In this document: piece after piece, positions 1-7,002 of the stretch | Position numbering within the stretch: position 1 is the first letter of the stretch | Layout: every line of letters begins with the position of its first letter | Assembly (NCBI GenBank): GCA_900766575.1 | Contig: CAAFVW010000049.1 | Coordinates: 1 to 16,224, forward strand | Direction of reading: 5' to 3' | Length of the DNA stretch: 16,224 nucleotides | Source: Lachnospiraceae bacterium | GTDB lineage: Bacteria; Bacillota; Clostridia; Lachnospirales; Lachnospiraceae | The notes under the pieces: model-generated | What the model was told of the DNA's origin: nothing | What the model saw: the letters and a program-made list of their open reading frames with translations, nothing else | Databases searched by the model: none | Program-made: the position numbers and the translations under genes

Positions 1-683
1 GAGTTACCGGTGATGGATACATCTACGTTCTCCTTCCACATGATAGCTACACCTTCGGGAACGCTGTTAGCGCCGTAGCAGTTAACCTTTGCACGAAGTC
101 CCTCGGAGTAAGCGATTCTCTCTACCTCAGTAACGGTGTTGGTGTAAGGATCATAAGAAGTCTCAACAAAGGTGAAGCCGTTGATACGGGAAATGATCTT
201 TGCAGCGTCCTTTCCAAGACCGTTCAGAATAACACGTAAAGGCTTCTGACGAACCTTGTTAGCCTTCTCTGCGATACCGATAGCACCCTCTGCTGCTGCG
301 AAGGACTCATGTCCAGCCAGGAAACAGAAGCAGTCGGTATCTTCTTCCAGAAGCATCTTGCCCAGGTTACCATGACCCAGACCTACCTTACGGGTATCAG
401 CAACGGAACCAGGGATACAGAAAGCCTGTAAGCCTTCGCCGATAGCTGCAGCTGCTTCAGATGCCTTTCTGCAGCCTTTCTTGATTGCGATTGCAGCGCC
501 TACCGTGTAAGCCCAGCAAGCATTTTCAAAACAGATGGGCTGGATCTTCTTTACCTGATCGTATACATCCAGGCCTGCATCTTTTGTGATCTTCTCTGCT
601 TCTTCGATAGAGGAGATACCATAGCTGTTCAGTACAGCGTTGATCTTATCAATACGTCTTTCATATGATTCAAATAAAGCCAT
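1..683 (-). CDS. GGGtGRT-family protein (3' end beyond window)
   Basis: Function is unknown. I assign the GGGtGRT family (Pfam name, from memory) from the N-terminal sequence and the NifU-like partner gene upstream. The visible 227 residues begin MALFESYERRIDKINAVL and contain a glycine-rich stretch near residues 102-110 (LGHGNLGKM) followed by LAGHESFAAAEGAIG. There are seven cysteines (C51, C56, C71, C89, C118, C120, C202). The motif that names the family is not in the visible part, and the reading frame runs open off position 1. The ATG at 683 has a full AGGAGG site 8 bases upstream. It starts 19 bases after the NifU-like stop, so the two are almost certainly cotranscribed. All visible arginine codons are CGT or AGA, suggesting high expression. 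No signal peptide or membrane segment is seen, so it is probably cytoplasmic. Confidence 0.75.
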   Translation of the reverse strand, partial: MALFESYERRIDKINAVLNSYGISSIEEAEKITKDAGLDVYDQVKKIQPICFENACWAYTVGAAIAIKKGCRKASEAAAAIGEGLQAFCIPGSVADTRKVGLGHGNLGKMLLEEDTDCFCFLAGHESFAAAEGAIGIAEKANKVRQKPLRVILNGLGKDAAKIISRINGFTFVETSYDPYTNTVTEVERIAYSEGLRAKVNCYGANSVPEGVAIMWKENVDVSITGN

Positions 684-702
684 TTTTCTGTCCTCCTGTA
701 TC

Positions 703-1395
703 TTATTGTTTTCTGGGATCGATGATCTTAACTGCATCGTCTACACGACCATACTGGCCCTTAGCTTTTTCCCATGCAGTATTGGCATCATCACCCTTCT
801 TGATGAAGTCGGTCATCTTGCCAAGGTTAACGAACTGGTAACCGATGATCTGATCATCCTTGTCCAGAGCGATACCGGTTACATAACCTTCTGCCATCTC
901 CAGATAACGGGGACCCTTCTTCAGAGTGCCATACATAGTACCAACCTGGCTTCTTAATCCCTTACCAAGATCTTCCAGACCTGCACCGACAGGCAGACCT
1001 TCCTCAGAGAATGCACTCTGGGTACGACCGTAAACGATCTGTAAGAACAGCTCTCTCATAGCGGTATTGATTGCATCACATACAAGGTCAGTATTTAAAG
1101 CTTCCATAACGGTCAGACCGGGCAGAATCTCTGCAGCCATAGCTGCGGAATGAGTCATACCGGAACATCCAACGGTCTCAACCAGAGCCTCCTGGATGAT
1201 ACCTTCCTTAACGTTCAGGGTCAGCTTACATGCACCCTGCTGAGGTGCACACCAGCCCACACCGTGAGTCAGACCGGAAATATCCTTAACTTCTTTTGCC
1301 TGCACCCATTTTGCCTCTTCGGGAATGGGAGCACAACCATGATGTACGCCCTGTGCAACGGGACACATTTCTTCAACTTCTTTTGAATAAATCAT
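703..1395 (-). CDS. NifU/IscU-like iron-sulfur scaffold protein
   Basis: This 230-residue protein has a NifU/IscU-like core. Around residues 56-106 it shows GACKLTLNV, then ETVGCSGMTHSAAMAAEIL, then NTDLVCDAI, which align by eye with the three cluster-binding cysteine regions of IscU (here C56, C77, C106). Extra cysteines at C11, C21 and C49 lie in an N-terminal extension, and about 100 residues follow the core, making it longer than a stand-alone IscU (about 130 residues). Cluster binding is inferred from the family. No cysteine desulfurase lies in the window, so it is not an ordinary isc or suf operon; its partner is the GGGtGRT gene just downstream. The ATG at 1395 is preceded by AAAGGAG at good spacing. 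Arginine codons are only CGT and AGA, as in its partner and unlike most other genes here. Confidence 0.8.
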   Translation of the reverse strand: MIYSKEVEEMCPVAQGVHHGCAPIPEEAKWVQAKEVKDISGLTHGVGWCAPQQGACKLTLNVKEGIIQEALVETVGCSGMTHSAAMAAEILPGLTVMEALNTDLVCDAINTAMRELFLQIVYGRTQSAFSEEGLPVGAGLEDLGKGLRSQVGTMYGTLKKGPRYLEMAEGYVTGIALDKDDQIIGYQFVNLGKMTDFIKKGDDANTAWEKAKGQYGRVDDAVKIIDPRKQ

Positions 1396-1484
1396 GTGAA
1401 ATCTCCTTTCAATATGTACTTATAATACTATTGATAAAATAATATCATAATGGTCGTGTTCATTCTCTCATATTTCCTTTAAAA

Positions 1485-1513
1485 AATCTAGGGGTTTTGA
1501 CAATTTTTTTCAA
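1485..1513 (-). promoter_or_regulatory. Candidate sigma-A promoter of the NifU-like/GGGtGRT unit
   Basis: On the minus strand, TTGAAA (1508-1513) is separated by 17 bases from TAGATT (1485-1490), giving a leader of roughly 80 bases before the ATG at 1395. A promoter is expected because a strong terminator for ppa lies immediately upstream. The -10 is only moderate, and the AT-rich DNA offers other weak hexamers, so the exact site is uncertain. Confidence 0.35.
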
Positions 1514-1524
1514 TAGTTTCTACG

Positions 1525-1570
1525 AAAAAGCACCCTATCTCCCGACAGACTGCGCGGAAAATACGGTGCT
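1525..1570 (-). terminator. Intrinsic terminator downstream of ppa
   Basis: On the minus strand, arms at 1555-1569 and 1530-1544 pair over 15 positions with one mismatch (two or three G-U pairs) and enclose a 10-base loop. A run of five T residues (1525-1529) follows at once. Position and polarity fit termination of ppa and whatever reads into it, separating it from the NifU-like unit. Confidence 0.85.
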
Positions 1571-1576
1571 TCGTGA

Positions 1577-1600
1577 TTGTTGAAAATCAATTATCAACAA
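1577..1600. repeat. Inverted repeat in the ppa 3' region
   Basis: Perfect 7-base arms, TTGTTGA (1577-1583) and TCAACAA (1594-1600), flank a 10-base AT-rich spacer between the ppa stop codon and the terminator stem. No T-run follows directly, so it is not itself a terminator. It could form a second small RNA hairpin ahead of the terminator or be a protein site; the sequence does not decide. Confidence 0.4.
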
Positions 1601-1601
1601 A

Positions 1602-2153
1602 TTACCAGCTCTTGATAAAAGTATCAATATAGTTATCCAGACACTTTTTGATGACTTCAATGGCTTCTTCTCTGTTTCCTTTTTCATTGACTGCTGTGGT
1701 CTTGTTCTCCAGTGCCTTATAAACTGTGAAGAAATGCTCCATCTCATCTACCACGTGCGTAGGCAGCTCGGAGATATCATGGTAGCAATTATAATTCGGA
1801 TCATTAAACGGTACTGCAATGATCTTCTCGTCATTTTTGCCATTGTCCAGCATGGAGATAACACCGATGGGATAAGCCCGTACCAGAGTCATGGGCTGTA
1901 CCGGCTCGGAGCACAGTAACAGTACATCTAAGGGGTCACCGTCATCACCATAGGTTCTGGGAATAAAACCATAGTTTGCAGGATAGTGGGTAGACGTATG
2001 CAGGATACGATCCAGAATCAGAAGTCCTGTCTCCTTGTCCAGCTCATATTTGTTCTTACTTCCCTTGGAAATCTCAATAACACAGACAAAGTCTGTAGGT
2101 GTCACCCTCTGGGTGCTCATTGTGTGCCAGATACTTCCGTTTACTTCTTTCAT
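1602..2153 (-). CDS. ppa: Inorganic pyrophosphatase, soluble family I
   Basis: Hydrolyses pyrophosphate to phosphate in the cytoplasm, pulling biosynthetic reactions forward. The 183-residue protein carries the family I signature DGDPLD at residues 71-76, with the further metal-site aspartates expected in the segment around residues 103-109 (DNGKNDEK). The N-terminal IEISKGSKNKYELDKETG (from residue 26) matches the substrate-binding region of the E. coli enzyme, as does HYPANYGFIP near 56-65. Length fits the family (about 175-185). The ATG at 2153 has an AGGAGA site 6-8 bases upstream. It lies 92 bases after proA with no terminator between, so it may be read from the proline cluster or from an unseen promoter in the gap. 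It is the last gene before a strong terminator. Confidence 0.95.
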   Translation of the reverse strand: MKEVNGSIWHTMSTQRVTPTDFVCVIEISKGSKNKYELDKETGLLILDRILHTSTHYPANYGFIPRTYGDDGDPLDVLLLCSEPVQPMTLVRAYPIGVISMLDNGKNDEKIIAVPFNDPNYNCYHDISELPTHVVDEMEHFFTVYKALENKTTAVNEKGNREEAIEVIKKCLDNYIDTFIKSW

Positions 2154-2245
2154 AATTTCTCTCCTCTTCCTCTATAGTTATTTCCGGCGGATGTCTCTTC
2201 AGGACTTCCGGCCGAAGAATACGCAATACTGTAATAAAACCACAT

Positions 2246-3493
2246 CTATCCGCGGATCTGTCCATTTCCATGAATCTGATATTTATAGGAGGTCAGTTCC
2301 TTCAATCCCATAGGACCTCTGGCATGAAGCTTCTGGGTGCTGATGCCAATCTCCGCGCCGAAACCGAACTCAAATCCGTCCGTGAAACGGGTAGAAGCAT
2401 TCATATAAACGCATGCTGCATCCACTTCCTTCAAAAACTTTTCTGCCGCAGCTGTATTTTCCGTCACGATACATTCGGAATGCCTGGTATTATAATGATT
2501 GATATGTGCAATGGCCTCTTCTATGCTGTCCACTGTCTTCACAGACAAAATATAATCCAGATATTCTGTACCATAGTCTTCTTCCGTGGCAGGAATGCAG
2601 TCCGGTAAGATTTCCCGTGTGCGCTCATCCCCGCGAAGTTCCACATTCTTTGTCTTTAATGCCTCTGCCATTCTCGGAAGAAACTGATCCCGGATGCCCC
2701 GATGCACCACAAGGGATTCACAGGCATTGCAGACGCCGATCCGCTGGGTCTTGGCATTCATCAGAATCCGTACCGCCATATCCACATCCGCATCCTTATC
2801 CACATAGACGTGGCAGTTGCCGGTGCCGGTCTCTATGACAGGAATGGTGCTGTTCTCCACCACGCTGCGGATCAATCCGGCGCCGCCTCTGGGAATCAGC
2901 ACATCCACATATTCTTTCATCTTCATGAACTGTGCAGTGACCGCACGGTCCGTATCCTCGATCAGCTGTACCGCGGTCCGGGGCAGCCTGCAGGCTTCCA
3001 GTGCATCCTGCAATACTTTTACGATTGCTATATTGGAATGGATGGCATCACTGCCTCCTTTTAATATCACCGCATTTCCCGTTTTAAAACACAGTCCGAA
3101 AGCATCCGCTGTCACATTAGGGCGTGCCTCATAGATAATGCCGATCACTCCTAACGGAACTCTGACCTTGTCGATCTTCAACCCATTGGGGCGCTCGAAA
3201 TGCTCTATGGTTTCCCCGATGCAGTCAGGAAGCGCTGCGATCTGATTCAACCCTTCTGCAATCTGCGCGATTCTTTCCGCAGTGAGTTTTAAACGGTCTA
3301 AAAGTCCGGGATTCATACCGTTTTTTCTTCCGTTTTCAAGATCTCTCTCATTGGCCGCAAGGATTTCTTCCTGCCTGTCGCACAGATACTTTGCTGCTGT
3401 CTGAAGCGCAGTATTTTTCTCTTCTGTCGCAAGCTGCTGCAATACATATTTGACATCCCGGGCATTTTTTCCAAGTTCTAAAAGTTCTGCCAT
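2246..3493 (-). CDS. proA: Gamma-glutamyl phosphate reductase
   Basis: Catalyses the NADPH-dependent reduction of gamma-glutamyl phosphate to glutamate semialdehyde, the second step of proline synthesis from glutamate. With the ATG at 3493 the protein is 415 residues, the normal family length. Visible landmarks are the conserved GVIGIIYEARPNVTADAFGL region (115-134), PRGGAGLI (201-208), and the active-site segment QRIGVCNACESLVVH, where C255 is the probable nucleophile by alignment with other ProA proteins. C258 nearby replaces the usual hydrophobic residue. An in-frame GTG six codons upstream (3511) has no ribosome site, whereas AAAGGCGG precedes the ATG, so I chose the ATG. It follows the 5-FCL gene by 28 bases and belongs to the proB-DUF896-5-FCL-proA cluster. 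Confidence 0.95.
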   Translation of the reverse strand: MAELLELGKNARDVKYVLQQLATEEKNTALQTAAKYLCDRQEEILAANERDLENGRKNGMNPGLLDRLKLTAERIAQIAEGLNQIAALPDCIGETIEHFERPNGLKIDKVRVPLGVIGIIYEARPNVTADAFGLCFKTGNAVILKGGSDAIHSNIAIVKVLQDALEACRLPRTAVQLIEDTDRAVTAQFMKMKEYVDVLIPRGGAGLIRSVVENSTIPVIETGTGNCHVYVDKDADVDMAVRILMNAKTQRIGVCNACESLVVHRGIRDQFLPRMAEALKTKNVELRGDERTREILPDCIPATEEDYGTEYLDYILSVKTVDSIEEAIAHINHYNTRHSECIVTENTAAAEKFLKEVDAACVYMNASTRFTDGFEFGFGAEIGISTQKLHARGPMGLKELTSYKYQIHGNGQIRG

Positions 3494-3521
3494 TTCCTTC
3501 CGCCTTTCCACAATTCATAAT

Positions 3522-4097
3522 TTATACCAGAATTACCTGATAGGGCTTTACGTCCGTCCCTTCCACAGGTACGTTTTCCGCCTGCTGGCAGCAAAAGCCA
3601 ATCGCAATGCTGCGAAGTCTGAGAGCTTCTTTATCCGCCAGATACCGGTCGTAAAATCCGCCGCCGTAACCCATACGGTGGCCGAACGGATCGAAAACAC
3701 TTCCCGGCATGAGCAACAGGCATCTGCCTGCCTGCTCCGGATCATAGATGAAGCATTCTGTGTCTCCCTGCGGCTCCCGGATTCCCTTATAACCTTGCTG
3801 TAACTCTGTCAGAGAATACATCCGGTAAAACTGCATTTGCTGTCCTTCTACCCTGGGAACATAGACACGCTTGCCATCCCGCAGAGCATTTTCCAGAATC
3901 TCCGTAGTACAGATCTCACTTCCATAACTGACAAATCCAAGAATGGTATCCGAGAGATAGTACCACTGATGTCCCAGAATCCGTTCGGTGATGAGGAATT
4001 TTCCACGCTCCCGTTCCGCTTCTGTCAGTGTCTGTCTGCGAGCCAGTATCTCTTTGCGCAGTTTCTTTTTCTGTGTACTGATTTCTTCTGTGCTCAT
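3522..4097 (-). CDS. fau: 5-formyltetrahydrofolate cyclo-ligase
   Basis: Converts 5-formyltetrahydrofolate and ATP to 5,10-methenyltetrahydrofolate, returning stored folate to one-carbon metabolism. The 191-residue length is typical. The N-terminus has the basic KKKLRKEILARR segment (10-21) seen in this family. The C-terminal half has MPGSVFDPFG (130-139) followed by the diagnostic glycine-rich motif RMGYGGGFYDRYL (141-153). The start overlaps the DUF896 stop in an ATGA, inside a run of A residues without a clear Shine-Dalgarno site, so translation is probably coupled to the upstream gene. The placement between proB and proA has no obvious pathway reason. The symbol fau follows E. coli usage. 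Confidence 0.93.
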   Translation of the reverse strand: MSTEEISTQKKKLRKEILARRQTLTEAERERGKFLITERILGHQWYYLSDTILGFVSYGSEICTTEILENALRDGKRVYVPRVEGQQMQFYRMYSLTELQQGYKGIREPQGDTECFIYDPEQAGRCLLLMPGSVFDPFGHRMGYGGGFYDRYLADKEALRLRSIAIGFCCQQAENVPVEGTDVKPYQVILV

Positions 4098-4312
4098 TTT
4101 TTCTTTTTGTAAGACGGTTTTAATTTCTCAATGGTGCCGTCCGGTCTTTCAATCTCAATGTTGTCCAGCTGTGCCTTCATGTTGCGTTTGATACTGTCTA
4201 CATATTCCTGCCGCAGAATGGACTGCTCCAGCTTCTCCTCATCCGTCAGCCCTTCCGCCTGTGATTTATGATAAAGCTCATTAATGCGCTTTATTCTTTC
4301 ATCCATATTCAT
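4094..4312 (-). CDS. DUF896 family small protein (YnzC-like)
   Basis: A 72-residue basic protein of the DUF896/UPF0291 family, which includes B. subtilis YnzC. The N-terminal part (MDERIKRINELYHKSQAEGL) is the helical hairpin seen in this family, followed by LTDEEKLEQSILRQEYVDSI and IKRNMKAQLDNIEI. It ends in a lysine tail (SYKKKK). The role is not established; in B. subtilis a relative lies in the SOS-regulated yneA region (from memory). The ATG at 4312 has GAGGA 7 bases upstream; a second ATG two codons later is possible. It lies 33 bases after proB, and its TGA overlaps the next ATG by four bases. The tail and the overlap lie in a purine run, AAAAAGAAAAAA. Confidence 0.88.
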   Translation of the reverse strand: MNMDERIKRINELYHKSQAEGLTDEEKLEQSILRQEYVDSIKRNMKAQLDNIEIERPDGTIEKLKPSYKKKK

Positions 4313-4345
4313 AATGCATTCCTCATTTCTATTGATTTCCCGTTA

Positions 4346-5215
4346 TTATTTTTTGTGCAGATTCTGTACAAATTCCGGCAGATCAAAACTCTCATCCCTG
4401 TGTGCCACGAATAAAGTTCCTTCATTCCCACCGTCTAACAGACGATGCAGAACGCCAATGTCTTTACTGTTGGCAATGATCATATCCACATTCGAGCTGG
4501 TAGCGATCCTGGCAGCGATCATTTTGGTATTCATGCCGCCGGTGCCTACGTTGCTGCCGGTGCTGGATTTACCCATATTCATAAATTCATCGGTAAGCTC
4601 ATCCACCTGTTCGATGAATTTTGCATCGGGATTCTGTCTGGGATCATCGGTATAGAGACCGTCAATATCTGACAGAAGGATCAGAAGGTCCGCATCGATC
4701 AGGGCCGCCACAATCGCTGACAGCGTATCGTTGTCACCGATCTCGATCTCGTAGGTTGCCACGGTATCGTTCTCATTGACAACGGGAATAGCTCCCATTT
4801 TCAGCAACTGTGTAAAGGTATTATGTGCATTGTAACGGTTCAGGTTATCTACAATGGTATTTTTCGTCATCAGGATCTGTGCTGCTACCTGATTGTACTC
4901 CGCGAAAAGCTTCTGGTAGGTCATCATCAGCCTGGCCTGACCGATAGCGGAACAAGCCTGTTTGATTGCCATAGACTCTGCCTGGGTCTGTCCTTCTATG
5001 TTTTTCAGATTGACTGCTTTTTTGCCGGCTGCGATAGCACCGGAAGTCACCAGCACCACTTCCTTCCCCTGGTTGCTGATATCACAAAGCTCTCTTACCA
5101 GCTTTTCCAGACGGATATAGTCCAGATCTCCCGTCTCCGCATGCTGTAAAGAGGAAGAACCAATCTTGATGACGATTCTTTTTTTATTCTTGATTTGTTC
5201 CCTTATGTTATTCAC
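4346..5215 (-). CDS. proB: Glutamate 5-kinase, short form without PUA domain
   Basis: Phosphorylates glutamate to gamma-glutamyl phosphate, the first and usually feedback-regulated step of proline synthesis. The 289 residues cover the amino-acid-kinase domain: KIGSSSL (17-23), VTSGAIAAG (56-64), VVNENDTVA (145-153), GDNDTLSA (160-167), and SNVGTGGMNTKMIAA (221-235). The C-terminal PUA domain of the E. coli enzyme (367 residues) is absent, and the frame ends normally, so this is a natural short form. The start is GTG at 5215, with AAAGG 7 bases upstream; no better ATG exists near it. A 123-base leader with a hairpin separates it from the flavoprotein gene, so it may have its own promoter. DUF896, 5-FCL and proA follow. 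Confidence 0.95.
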   Translation of the reverse strand: MNNIREQIKNKKRIVIKIGSSSLQHAETGDLDYIRLEKLVRELCDISNQGKEVVLVTSGAIAAGKKAVNLKNIEGQTQAESMAIKQACSAIGQARLMMTYQKLFAEYNQVAAQILMTKNTIVDNLNRYNAHNTFTQLLKMGAIPVVNENDTVATYEIEIGDNDTLSAIVAALIDADLLILLSDIDGLYTDDPRQNPDAKFIEQVDELTDEFMNMGKSSTGSNVGTGGMNTKMIAARIATSSNVDMIIANSKDIGVLHRLLDGGNEGTLFVAHRDESFDLPEFVQNLHKK

Positions 5216-5253
5216 GCGACTGCCTTTCTAAATATATAATTCTGTTATAACTG

Positions 5254-5306
5254 TTCAGAACCCCATTCGTAAAACCGTTCTTTCAGGGCGTTGGCTTGGC
5301 TCTGAA
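5254..5306 (-). promoter_or_regulatory. Hairpin in the leader upstream of proB
   Basis: Arms 5298-5306 and 5254-5262 pair over 9 bases with one G-U pair (minus strand TTCAGAGCC with GGTTCTGAA), enclosing a 35-base loop. No T-run follows, so it is not a classic terminator, and I find no T-box core. It could be a weak attenuation or processing structure, or chance. I see no convincing promoter in the 123-base gap. Confidence 0.3.
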
Positions 5307-5338
5307 TAGTTGAATCATATAACATTTTCCGCTGTACG

Positions 5339-6979
5339 TCAACGCTGTAGCGGAGCAAACTGCGAAGCAATCTGTTCCGCCACACGGATACCGTCCATGG
5401 CTGCGGAGGTGATTCCACCGGCATATCCGGCTCCTTCTCCGCAGGGATAACAGCCCCGGATCACCGATTGCAATTCCTCGTCGCGTTCAATTCGTACCGG
5501 GGAGGAAGTTCTGCTCTCTACTCCGGTCAGAATTGCTTTCGGAGATGCAAACCCATGAATCTGCCGGTCAAAGCTGTCCATTCCCTCCACAAAAGCCAGG
5601 TTGCATTCCGCCGGAAGGATACCGGTAAGATCTGCCCATTCATAAGCTCCCTTGCACTGGGGTTCCATATCTTCCCAGATTGCCGTTTCCTGTGTATCCG
5701 GTATTGGCTGCATTTCTCCTGTGACCTTCTCCCGGAAATCTCCGTACCTTTGCACGGGAAGTTTCCCACCGCATAATTCATAGGCCTTTTGTTCCATCCT
5801 GCGTTGAAATTCTATTCCGGCCAGCGGATGATCCGAGCCGTAATCGTTTGGTGTTACCGCTACGATAATGGCACTGTTGGCATTTTTCCCGTCACGGCCG
5901 CTGTAGCTCATACCGTTTACCGCAAGTCTTCCGGGTTCCGACGAAGCATTGACGACATAACCGCCCGGACACATGCAAAACGAGTACACTCCTCTGTCTT
6001 TGCTGGTTTTCGCTGTCACTTTGTATGCTGCCGCCCCCAGTCCTTTTACCTTTTCGGCACCATATTGACTCATATTGATCAGCTTCTGGGGATGCTCCAC
6101 ACGGAAGCCCACGGCAAATGGCTTCGCCGACATAGGAAACTGCTTCTGATACAACATGGAAAAAGTGTCTCTGGCACTGTGTCCAGGCGCCAGTACTACC
6201 TGCTCACAGGGAATCACTTCTGCATCGTTTATTTTCACTCCGGTGACATGTCCGTTCTCTGTGAGAATTTCCGTCACCTGACTGTGAAATCGCACTTCTC
6301 CTCCCAGACGCTGAATCTCCTCCCGCATACTTTTTACGACCTTGCTCAGGACATCCGTGCCGATATGGGGCCTGGCCTGATAAACAATCGCAGGGTCCGC
6401 ACCGTGTTTTACGAAAGTTTTCAGCACTTCCGTATTTCTTCCATACTTATCTTTTACCAGGGTATTTAATTTACCGTCCGAAAAAGTGCCTGCACCGCCT
6501 TCTCCAAACTGTACATTGGAATCGGGATTCAAGCGCCCCGTCTGCCAGAACTGTTCCACATCCGCCTGTCTGGCATCCACATCCGCACCTCGTTCTAAAA
6601 GCAGGGGGGCATACCCATGCTTTGCCAGATAGTAACCGCAGAAAAGTCCGGCCGGTCCCATTCCGATGATTACCGTAGGGTGATTTTGCGTTTTCCCACT
6701 GCCTGCCGGAAAATGATATTCCACCGGTTCCGCTGGTGCCACATTATTCCTGCCCAGTCTGCGCACGGCATCTTTATATACCTTTTCTTCTTTTTTCACA
6801 GACACATTTACGCTGTAGCTATAGAAAAGGTCTGGCTTTTTTCTGGCATCCAGGGACTGTCTTAAAATCTGTACTTCCAGAATATCCGCCTCTGGAATCC
6901 GCAGGCTCTGCGCCGTCTTATGTATAAGCTGTTCTTCGGTATGATCTACCGGAAGCTTTAACTGATTCAGTCTGATCAT
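5339..6979 (-). CDS. FAD-dependent dehydrogenase, COG2509 type
   Basis: A flavoprotein of unknown substrate. From the ATG at 6979 it has 546 residues, close to its family. An N-terminal domain of about 95 residues (MIRLNQLKLPVDHTEEQL) precedes the FAD-binding Rossmann motif VIIGMGPAGLFCGYYLAKHG (103-122, GxGxxG at 106-111). The family segment FGEGGAGTFSDGKLNT follows (158-173), and the C-terminus carries PCGEGAGYAGGITSAAMDG, the second flavin contact. No signal peptide. The frame stays open upstream to 7123, into the neighbouring gene, but those residues do not look like the family. AAAGGAG (6994-7000) lies 14 bases from the ATG, longer than usual; an in-frame ATT at 6988 would be better spaced. 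It follows the HI0933-type flavoprotein gene by 23 bases. Confidence 0.88.
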   Translation of the reverse strand: MIRLNQLKLPVDHTEEQLIHKTAQSLRIPEADILEVQILRQSLDARKKPDLFYSYSVNVSVKKEEKVYKDAVRRLGRNNVAPAEPVEYHFPAGSGKTQNHPTVIIGMGPAGLFCGYYLAKHGYAPLLLERGADVDARQADVEQFWQTGRLNPDSNVQFGEGGAGTFSDGKLNTLVKDKYGRNTEVLKTFVKHGADPAIVYQARPHIGTDVLSKVVKSMREEIQRLGGEVRFHSQVTEILTENGHVTGVKINDAEVIPCEQVVLAPGHSARDTFSMLYQKQFPMSAKPFAVGFRVEHPQKLINMSQYGAEKVKGLGAAAYKVTAKTSKDRGVYSFCMCPGGYVVNASSEPGRLAVNGMSYSGRDGKNANSAIIVAVTPNDYGSDHPLAGIEFQRRMEQKAYELCGGKLPVQRYGDFREKVTGEMQPIPDTQETAIWEDMEPQCKGAYEWADLTGILPAECNLAFVEGMDSFDRQIHGFASPKAILTGVESRTSSPVRIERDEELQSVIRGCYPCGEGAGYAGGITSAAMDGIRVAEQIASQFAPLQR

Positions 6980-6993
6980 AATAAAAATAATAG

Positions 6994-7000
6994 CTCCTTT
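6994..7000 (-). promoter_or_regulatory. Shine-Dalgarno site of the COG2509 gene, unusually distant
   Basis: AAAGGAG on the minus strand, 14 bases before the ATG at 6979. Two in-frame ATT codons lie between, the nearer-optimal one at 6988 (5-base spacing). The site supports a start close to 6979 and argues against any start inside the upstream gene. Confidence 0.6.
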
Positions 7001-7002
7001 TT

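Noticed and set aside
1424..1455. FNR- or Rex-type operator near the NifU-like promoter
   Set aside because: The AT-rich inverted sequence has arms of only five bases and the wrong spacing for either consensus; it is likely chance.
3494..3511. GTG start for proA at 3511
   Set aside because: There is no ribosome site before it, while the ATG at 3493 has one and gives the usual family length.
5216..5338. T-box riboswitch for proB
   Set aside because: The gap is only 123 bases, and I find neither the T-box core nor a terminator with a T-run.
5789..6469. Plus-strand open frame of 226 codons inside the COG2509 gene
   Set aside because: It lies opposite a well-conserved flavoprotein, has no recognisable family features and no ribosome site that I can see; it is an antisense shadow.
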